Shown piece after piece: positions 54,430 to 64,000 of a stretch of DNA of 64,000 bases. The notes below the pieces were generated by a model. The model made no database searches. It was not told where the DNA came from and saw only the letters and a program-made list of their open reading frames with translations. Source of the DNA: Sabellastarte sp. h YS-2021 (taxonomy: Eukaryota; Annelida; Polychaeta; Sabellida; Sabellidae); the NCBI GenBank assembly GCA_964017235.1, contig OZ024929.1:107121793-107185792 (forward strand), given 5' to 3'. The position numbers were made by a program, and so were the translations under genes. Position 1 is the stretch's first letter; each line of letters opens with the position of its first letter.

Positions 54430-55880
54430 GAAATCATGCACTAAATCACTTATAACTTGAAAAGTGTTGCATTTAGAGCATTTTGTTAAATATGTTATTC
54501 AGATACTTTTTTCATAGCTACAACATGGTGAGTAACTTGGGTGTCTGTCTCAATAGCTAAGTGAGTAATAGCTACTTTTGGGCTTTTCAGTAACTTCCAT
54601 CATCAGTAAAATCACTTGTAACTTGAAAACTATTGCATTTAGAGTATTTTGTTTCAATATGTTATTCAGCTATTTTTGGGTCAGCTATAACATAGTAAAA
54701 TTTCAGACCTGTAGCTCATGGCATAGATGAGTAATAACTACTTTGAGGTTCTCACTGTTGAATAAATCAGTTGTAACTTGAAAAATATTGCATTTGGAGT
54801 ATTTTGTTAAAATATGTTGTTCACCTACTTTTGGGTCAGCTATAACAGTGAAATTACAGACCTATAGCTCATGGCATAGCTGAGTAATAGCTATTTTCAG
54901 TTTCTTACTATTGAGTAAATCAGTTGTAACTTGAAAACTATTGCATTTACAGTATTTTGCTTAAATATGTCATTCACCTGTTTTTGGGTCAGCTATAACA
55001 TAGTAAAATTTCAGATCTGTAGCTCCTTGCATAGCTGAGTAATAGCTACTTTCAGGTTATCACTGTTCAGTAAATCAGGTGTAACTTGAAAACTATTGCA
55101 TTTGGAGTATTTTGTTTGAATATGTTATTCAGGTAATTTTTGGTCAGCCATAAAATAGTGAAATTTTAGACCTATATGTCATGCCATAGCTGAGTAACAG
55201 CTACTTTGAGGTTCCCACTGTTGAGTAAATCAGTTGTAACTTGAAAAATATTGCATTTAGAGTATTTTGTTAAAATATGTTGTTCACCTACTTTTGGGTC
55301 AGCTATAAGATAGTGAAATTGCAGACATGAGCAATAGCTACTTTGAGGTTCTCACCGTTGAATAAATCAGTTGTAACTTGAAAAATATTGCATTTGGAGT
55401 ATTTTGTTAAAATATGTTGTTCACCTACCTTTGGGTCAGCTATAACAGTGAAATTACAGACCTGTAGCTTATGGCCTAGGTGAGTAATAGCTATTTTCAG
55501 TTTCTCACTATCGAGTAAATCAGTTGTAACTTGAAAACTATTGCATTTACAGTATTTTGCTTAAATATGTTGTTCACCTATTTTTGGGTCAGCTATAACA
55601 TAGTAAAATTTCAGACCTGTAGCTCCTTGCATAGCTGAGTAATATCTACTTCGAGGTTATCACTGTCGAGTAAATCAGTTGTAACTTGAAAACTATTGCA
55701 TTTAGAGAATTTTGTGTAAATATGTTATTCACCTACTTTTGGGTCAGCTATAACATAGTCAAATTTCAGACCTGTAGCTCATGGCATAGCTGAGTAATAG
55801 GTATACTTTTAGGTTATCACTGTTGAGTAAATCACTTATAACTTGAAAAGTTTTGCATTTAGATTATTTAGTTTCAGTAT
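54430..55880. repeat. 154-bp array, inverted relatives of the 166-bp family
   Basis: TTGTAACTTGAAAA recurs at 54771, 54924, 55078, 55234, 55371, 55524 and 55679 (mostly 153-156 bp, one 137). TGAGTAATAGCTACTTT and TATTGCATTTAGAGTATTTT are the complements of phrases in the 4266-5870 array, so the two are one superfamily in opposite orientation. Confidence 0.9.
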
Positions 55881-56418
55881 GTTATTCACCTATTTGGACA
55901 TCTTTCTGGAACTGGACTATCCCTTTTTGCACATCAGCGCCTTAGAGGATGTTTACATCAAATTCGGCGCTATATAAGTGTTTCTTACTTACTTACTTAT
56001 TTGGGGTCAGCCTTAACAAGTAACATTAAAACTATTGCATTTGCAATATTTTCTTTAAATATGTTTTTAACTTACTTTTTTACACCTTAACAGTTACCTT
56101 CTTACTTTCCTTCTGAACACCATTTCCAGGGCACAACTTTTGTGTCCTTTTTTTCTGTCACTTCTACTCTGAAATTCAAAACACACAGTCAGCTGACACA
56201 GAGCCCATTCACGGGCAGTGTGAGAAATTCGTTGCAAAGTAAGGTTCTGAAGTTCAGTGGCCCCTATTAAAACTTGATGGCCCAAACTTTTTAAAAACTA
56301 ATTAACATTTTTTTTTCTAACAAACTGTCTTTTTAATTTATTAAAAGTGATAAGTCAAAAGATACAAAAGTGATTTATGTTAAATTTCTTTATTTAACTT
56401 CAAGCTTGAATACAAATT
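55881..56418. other. Spacer with a weak exon candidate
   Basis: A minus-strand frame (about 56094-56285, HTAREWALCQLTVCFEFQSR) ends at a donor-like GGAAA then GTAAG. Its acceptor is unclear and the family unknown, so I do not call it a gene. A CTTACTTACTTA simple tract lies near 55985. Confidence 0.3.
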
Positions 56419-56620
56419 ATACAAGATGCACTCAGAGAGAGCAAAACGCTCGACTCCATGTGACCAGTCTCTCAAGTGATATAAAGTATTGTAAAGAAGA
56501 CAACAAAATAAAACCAAACATGTAAATTAATTTTTGAAGAAATATCAAGTAGAAAGCTAAAGTCATTAAAAATGCATTTAAATGGGACCCCTGAAAACTC
56601 ATGAATATTTTTGAAATGCC
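56419..56620 (+). mobile_element. CTCGAC-end element, 5' fragment
   Basis: ACAAGATGCACTCAGAGAGA and GCAAAACGCTCGACTCCATG match the left end of the complete copies. Similarity resumes at ATTTTTGAAGAAATATCAAG and stops near 56620. Heavily deleted. Confidence 0.8.
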
Positions 56621-58762
<2,142 letters not shown>

Positions 58763-60082
58763 ACAAGATGCACTAGAGAGAGCAAAATGCTCGACTCGAT
58801 GTGACCAGTCTTACAAGTGTTATAAGGTATAACACACATCCACCATGTTGGCATTTCCAGAAATTTTGGAGGCTTATTGGTATCCAGAATATTAACTGGA
58901 TCTTTCCTAAAATGTAATCACTCCTTTCCATGGCTAGCCCCTGCCTACTTAAAATTTAACATCAAAATTTATTCATTACTTTTGAAGAAATATCAAGTAG
59001 AAAGCTAAAATCATTAAAATACATTGAAATGGGACCTATGAAAATTCATGATTTTTTTGTATCCAAAATATGATCCCAGGTCTTTCCCAAAAATTAGTAA
59101 CTTCTTCCTTTGACCAGGTCCTACCCACAAAAATTTTTATAAAGTTAGTTCTGGAGTAATCTAAACACCAAAAACAGACAGACCAATAGACAAAAAATCA
59201 CACAAAAACATAAACTCCTGGTAGAGGTAAATATATTGGTTAAAAGCCACTTCTTGGTGAAAATCACTCAGGGTAATTTTTTTGTGATGGACTGTCAAGA
59301 AATTGAAACAAAAAAGAAAATAGAAATAAATAAACATGATGAATACACCACCTCCCTCTTTATTATCTTTATGTCAATTTCAAGACATATATTTAATGAG
59401 AAGAAATATTACTTAAAGACAGCAAGTATCACACAAGCTAGGGTTTGTGACCTCACAATGACAATTGCATTGCGACATCATTAAGTAATGACATCATCAG
59501 ACAGCGAAATATTGATTTTTTACTTATGTGATAAAGAAAATCAGATTTCTCTGTATATGCCCAATTGAAAATCATCTGTCAAGTTGGACACCTTGAACAG
59601 CAAAATTTTAAATACTGTGTTTTAATTTTTTCTTTTCTTTTAAAAGACTTTTAAAAAAAATTGCTAAAAAAAGCCTAAAAACAGAAATTTAAAAGAAACA
59701 ACTCTAGAATTGACTGGTATTGAACCCCAACCATGAGATTACAAGTTCTACACATTACACTCACAGCCACAGAAGAAACCTGATTGGGCACAATTTCATG
59801 AGGAAGAAATCCGGTCATGATATTGATTTTTGAAGACAAGCAGGTTTCACTGTATATGCCCAATTAAAAATTAAAAAACCTGTCTTCTGACTTTAATTTT
59901 GAAACAAATTACACCAAATTTGGAAGAATTCGTCTGTACCCCATGAAATACCTGCCCACCTAATTTGAGCTCGATTGATGTTATAGTTTTTGAGTTATAA
60001 GGGCAAAACGGTGCACAGACAGAAAGACAGACAGACAGAAACAAACTGATCACAATAACCCTCTCCTATCGTCGAGCGTTAA
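58763..60082 (+). mobile_element. CTCGAC-end element, complete copy 2, in the CMPK1 intron
   Basis: Begins ACAAGATGCACTAGAGAGAG and ends CCTATCGTCGAGCGTTAA. About 1320 bp, colinear with 51823-53174, with the tRNA-like segment at 59711-59775 (minus strand) and the CAGACAGACAGACAG tract before the right end. It sits inside a satellite unit, right after GTTTTAGAGATA. Sequence to its right (GAAGATATAAGTAATTTACT) is the equivalent core of the 166-bp family. Confidence 0.88.
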
Positions 60083-60145
60083 TGAAGATATAAGTAATTT
60101 ACTCATCAAAGTAACCATGTAAAGGTGGGAAAGTAGATATAATTA

Positions 60146-61775
60146 TATCCCCAGACGAAAGTCGGGGATATATTGGATTCAGGTCCGTCGCGCCGCCGCC
60201 GCCGTAGAAATTTCCTTGTGGACGCGATAACTCAAAAACCAATTAATTTTTTTTTTTCAAACTTGGTACACATGTTAAGGATGCCCAAAGGAAGATCCCT
60301 ATTTTAAGGTGACCTTAAACTCCAAATAATAAAGAACTTATGGCCACCTTAAGGTCAGAAATTGCACTTTTGACCACTTAGAGCCCTCTAGGTCACAAAC
60401 TATGAGGCGTATCTGGCTTAAATTTTACCTGAGAACACATTAATGTATTCTTAGTACATGTGGCGAAAATCAAGACTTTAAGTTGAGGAGAAAATTGTGT
60501 TTGGGGCCCATAAAGACCCCACTTAGGACTTTTTTCCTACATTTTTAACATATTTTGCCCTATAATTTGGAAGTGGTAATTCTGATGAGTCTCAAACTGC
60601 TCTTGGTGTAACTCTTATATGTAATCCTTGTCTGTGAAAAATTTAAAGGCTGTAGGTTTACCTGTTAGGCCGACTTGAGGTCTCAAAATTGCCCACAGAG
60701 ACCCAATTTATGGACTTTTTGCCACCTTCAAGCACTGTAGCTTTCAAACAATGTCTCTCATCTAAGTGAAATATCATCTGAGAATATATCAATATGTTTT
60801 TCTTGTATGTACTCCAAAATTTAGGCCTTTAATAGACATTTAACCCATGTATGAGGACCATAAATCCCCACCCGAGTGACCCTTTTTAGACATTTTTCAC
60901 ATATTTTGCTCTGTAACTTGGAAATGGTAAGTCTGAGAAGTTTCAAATTGTATTAGATACATATTCTATGTGTAATCTTAGTACAGTAGAACCTCTATTA
61001 TCCGACCCTCTTGGGAGAGTAAAAATTAGGTCGGATAATAGAATGGTCGGAAAATAGGAAGGGTAAAATAATGGGCTTAAATGGAGTTGGGAGAGTGGAC
61101 TTGAGGTTGGATAATTGAAAATTCGGATAATAGAGGGTCAGATAATAGAGGTTCTACTGTATGTGACAAATTTTAAGTCTGAAGCTTTAATTTGAAGGCC
61201 ACATTGAGGTCTCTGACGGGCTCCCAAAGACCCAGTATTTGGACTTTTTGCCACCTTTAAGCCCTGTGACTGTTAAACTATGTGACTGATAGGCCTGAAA
61301 TCTCATCTGGGAATACATTATTATGTTCTTTTTACATGTGCCAAAAATCATGGCTTCAAGTAGACATTTTAACTGTGTATGAGGACCATAAACACCCACC
61401 ATAGTGACCCTTTTAAGACATTTTTCACATATTTTGCTCTGTAGCTTGGAAATGGTAAGTCTGAGAAGTTTCAAACTTTATTAGATATATATTCTATGTA
61501 TAATCTTAGTATGTGACAGATTATAAATCTGAAGCTTTAATTTGAAGGCCACATCGAGATCTCTAAAAGGCCCACAGAGACCCAATATTTGGACTTTTTG
61601 CCACCTTTAAGCCCTGTGACTGTTAAACTATGTGATTGATGGAGCTGAAATCCCATCTGGGAATGCATTATTATGTCCTTTCTACATGTGCCGAAAATCA
61701 AGGCTTTTAGTAGACATTTAACCTGTGTATGAGGGCCATAAACACTCACCCAAGTGACTTTTTTTGACATTTTTA
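60146..61775 (-). mobile_element. TATCCCC-hairpin element with 349-bp repeat units
   Basis: Hairpin TATCCCCAGAC-GAAA-GTCGGGGATA (60146-60170), GGATTC, a CGTCGCGCCGCCGCCGCCG tract and GCGATAACTCAAAAACC come first. About 3.5 units of roughly 349 bp follow (ATGAGGACCATAAA(T/C)(C/A)CCCACC at about 60853 and 61380, ATGAGGGCCATAAACACTCA at 61729, allowing for the MITE). It is cut off by the next hairpin at 61776. Confidence 0.85.
60984..61159. mobile_element. Pogo/Tigger-like MITE, 176 bp, TA duplication
   Basis: Ends CAGTAGAACCTCTATTATCC and the near-perfect complement GATAATAGAGGTTCTACTG, flanked by TA (60982-60983 and 61160-61161). CAGTAGAACCTC..TTATCCG is the end signature of pogo/Tigger elements. 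The next repeat unit (about 61505-61515) reads CTTAGTATGTGAC, the empty site. Confidence 0.95.
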
Positions 61776-61860
61776 TCTCCCGCCGGGCTTTAGCCCGGGA
61801 GGGAGATTATGAAATGATGCCTGTGTGTGCGTGCGTGCGTGCGTGTGTGCATGCGTTAGT
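61776..61860 (-). mobile_element. Hairpin plus microsatellite terminus, inverted
   Basis: TCTCCCGCCGGGC-TTTA-GCCCGGGAGGGAGA (61776-61806), TTATGAAATGATGCC, then a TGTGTGTGCGTGCGTGCG microsatellite. It is the mirror image of the terminus at 5872-5975, including a neighbouring segment CTACTACAGCTACAGATT that matches AACTGTAGTAGTTTCAGAG. Confidence 0.9.
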
Positions 61861-61974
61861 TAGTCACGCAGATTCCTCCAAAACTACTACAGCTACAGAT
61901 TTTTTGTAAATTAATTGTCCCAATGAATTTTCACGCCCTCGAAAATTTTTTTGGTTTTATGGACTTAGGCCTAA

Positions 61975-63715
61975 CGATAAGTGAGTAATAGCTATCTTAG
62001 CTACTTGGAGTAAAGGGCTCATAACTCAAAAACTATTGCAGAAACAACTTTTTCTTCAAATATGTTGTTCAGCTACTTTGTCCTTAGCTATAAGATGGTA
62101 CATAGTTTGGGGTCCCATTGCATGCCATAAGTGAGTAATAGCTATTTTCTCATTTGTAGCTAAATAACAAAAGGAGTAAATGTCAAATATCTTCAAAAGT
62201 ATTAGAGTTACAGAAATCTTTTCAAATATGTTGTTCATCTACTTTTTGGTAAGCTATCACATAGTAAAGTTTCAGACCTGTTGCACCTTGGATAGCTGAG
62301 CAATAGCTACTTTGAAATTCTGATTGTTGAGTAAAGCCATTGTAACTCCAAAACCATTGCAGTTAGAGTGTTTCCCTAAACTATGTTGTTCAGCTACTTT
62401 GTCCTTAGCTATAAGATGGTACATAGTTTGGGGTTCTATTGCATGCCATAAGTGAGTAATAGCTATTTTCTTATTTGTAGCTAAATAACAGAAGAAGTAA
62501 ATGTCAAATATCTTCAAAAGTATTAAAGTTAGGGAAATCTTTTCATATATGTTATTCATCTACTTTTTGGTAAGCTATCACATAGTAAAGTTTCAGACCT
62601 GTTGCACCTTGGATAGCTGAGTAATAGCTACTTTGAAATTCTGACTGTTGAGTAAAGCCATTGTAACTCCAAAATTATTGCAGTTAGACTGTTTTCCTAA
62701 AATATGTTGTTCAGCTACTTTGTCCTTAGCTATAAGATGGTATATAGTTTAGGGTTCTATTGCATGCCATAAGTGAGTAATAGCTATTTTCTCATTTGTA
62801 GCTAAATAACAAAAGGAGTAAATGTCAAATATCTTCAAAAGTATTAAAGTTAGGGAAATCTTTTCAAATATGTTATCCATCTACTTTTTGGTAAGCTATC
62901 ACATGGTAAAGTTTCAGACCTGTTGCACCTTGGATAGCTGAGTAATAGCTACTTTGAAATTCTAACTGTTGAGTAAAGCCATTGTAACTCCAAAACTATT
63001 GCAGTTAGAGTGTTTTCCTAAAATATGTTGTTCAGCTACTTTGTCCTTAGCTGTAAGATGGTCCATACTTTAGGGTTCTATTGCATGCCATAAGTGAGTA
63101 ATAGCTATTTTCTCATTTGTAGCTAAATAACAGGAGTAAATGTCAAATATCTTTAAAAGTATTAGAGTTACAGAAATCTTTTCTATATGTTATCCATCTA
63201 CTTTTTGGTAAGCTATCACATAGTAAACTTTCAGACCTGTTGCACCTTGGATAGCTGAGTAATAGCTACTTTGAAATTCTGACTGTTGAGTAAAGCCATT
63301 GTAACTCCAAAATTATTGCAGTTACAGTGTTTTCCTAAAATATGTTGTTCAGCTACTTTGTCCTTAGCTATAAGATGGTCCATAGTTTGGGGTTCTGGTG
63401 CATGCCATAAGTGAGTAATAGCTATTTTCTCGTTTGTAGCTTGAGTAAAGCCATTGTAACTCCAAAATTATTGCAGTTAGAGTGTTTTCCTAAAATATGT
63501 TGTTCAGCTACTTTGTCCTTAGCTATAAGATGGTCCATAGTTTGGGGTTCTGTTGCATGCCTTAAGTGAGTAGTAACTATTTTCTCATTTGTAGCTAAAT
63601 AACAGAGAAGTAAATGTCAAATATCTTCAAAAGTATTAAAGTTAGGGAAATCTTTTCAAATATGTTGTCCATCTACTTTTTGGTAAGCTATCACATAGTA
63701 AAGTTTCAAATTTCA
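61975..63715. repeat. Array with about 320-bp dimer units
   Basis: CATTGTAACTCCAAAA recurs at about 62340, 62661, 62982 and 63299 (317-321 bp), then once after 155 bp (63454). Each dimer has a GTTCAGCTACTTTGTCCTTA half and a CATCTACTTTTTGGTAAGCT half. The 155-bp step near 63440 shows a deleted half-dimer. Distant relative of the 166-bp family, inverted. Confidence 0.92.
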
Positions 63716-63870
63716 AAGTTTACAACTTTTGGTGGCCATCTTGAATTTTTGCGGAAAATGAAAAATGGCAAATATCTCTGAAACTTTCAGAGCGATTTCG
63801 AGCAAGTTTTGGACCCACAGTGTAGTAGAAGGGTTTCTGTTGAAACATGAAATTTTCAATTTCACATGGT
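63716..63870. repeat. One unit of the 151-bp family, inverted
   Basis: GGTGGCCATCTTGAATTTTT, GCGGAAAATGAAAAATGG and GAGCGATTTCGAGCAAG are the complement of phrases in 1-435. Confidence 0.88.
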
Positions 63871-64000
63871 AAAGTTTCAGACCCATAGCTAATTACTCAC
63901 CTACTTAAAATGAGTAAATGCTAATTATCTCTAAAAGTATTGCAGAGAGCCAATTTTTCTCAAATACCTCATTCACCTACTTTTGGGAGAGCTTTCACTT
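63871..64000. repeat. First unit of a 133-bp array, inverted
   Basis: TAGCTAATTACTCACCTACT, AATTATCTCTAAAAGTATTG and TCATTCACCTACTTTTGG are complements of the 701-4265 monomer. The array continues beyond the window. Confidence 0.92.

Noticed and set aside
56094..56285. Minus-strand frame with donor-like GGAAA/GTAAG as a host exon
   Set aside because: No convincing acceptor, no known family and no second exon to test phase.

Overview
The window is AT-rich eukaryotic DNA from an animal. Introns with GT-AG borders, a metazoan-type UMP-CMP kinase exon, L1-type and DIRS retroelements, tRNA-derived SINEs and many small DNA transposons with target-site duplications all point that way. The dominance of 130-170 bp tandem arrays that end in a microsatellite and a hairpin resembles the non-autonomous, Helitron-like elements with tandem cores known from bivalve molluscs, so a marine mollusc is my best guess. 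That is inference; no marker gene fixes the taxon.

Layout. 1-5975: satellite block (151-, 133- and 166-bp units) ending in a CA/CG microsatellite and a GC-rich hairpin. 5976-10383: purine-rich DNA that I cannot assign. 10384-19035: a decayed DIRS-type retrotransposon on the minus strand, with 77-bp inverted terminal repeats, interrupted by about 4 kb of GATC-rich array that itself holds a hAT-like element and a poly(A) retroposon. 19036-22926: three more arrays (147, 144 and about 140 bp). 23146-26690: a second copy of the 133/166-bp block with its hairpin terminus. 26700-33160: the least repetitive part, with two phase-compatible coding exons of an unidentified minus-strand gene in introns full of repeat copies. 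33165-37776: more arrays, including a 904-bp tandem duplication with one visible difference. 38359-45819: hAT-like element, 5'-truncated L1-type LINE with target-site duplication, a 150-bp duplication, SINEs and MITEs. 46603-53174: a hairpin/tRNA-like element family, LINE scrap, MITEs, and a Mutator-like element with a 9-bp duplication inside an exon-like stretch. 54040-56090: another hairpin-headed array. 58154-58291: first coding exon of UMP-CMP kinase on the plus strand; the rest of the gene is not recognisable here, and the following DNA is repeat. 60146-64000: two hairpin-headed arrays. The last one repeats, in inverted orientation, the same succession of satellite families as the start of the window.

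Host coding content that I can support is about 370 bp (three exons). Almost everything else is mobile or tandem DNA. The most notable theme is that many monomers with otherwise different sequence share one core (a TTTCA/CCAAATTTG-like part, then TTTT-N-GAG-A/T-TAT), and that arrays repeatedly end in the order microsatellite, hairpin, TA-rich border. Several DNA-transposon insertions can be dated relative to their host repeats because the empty site is present elsewhere in the window.
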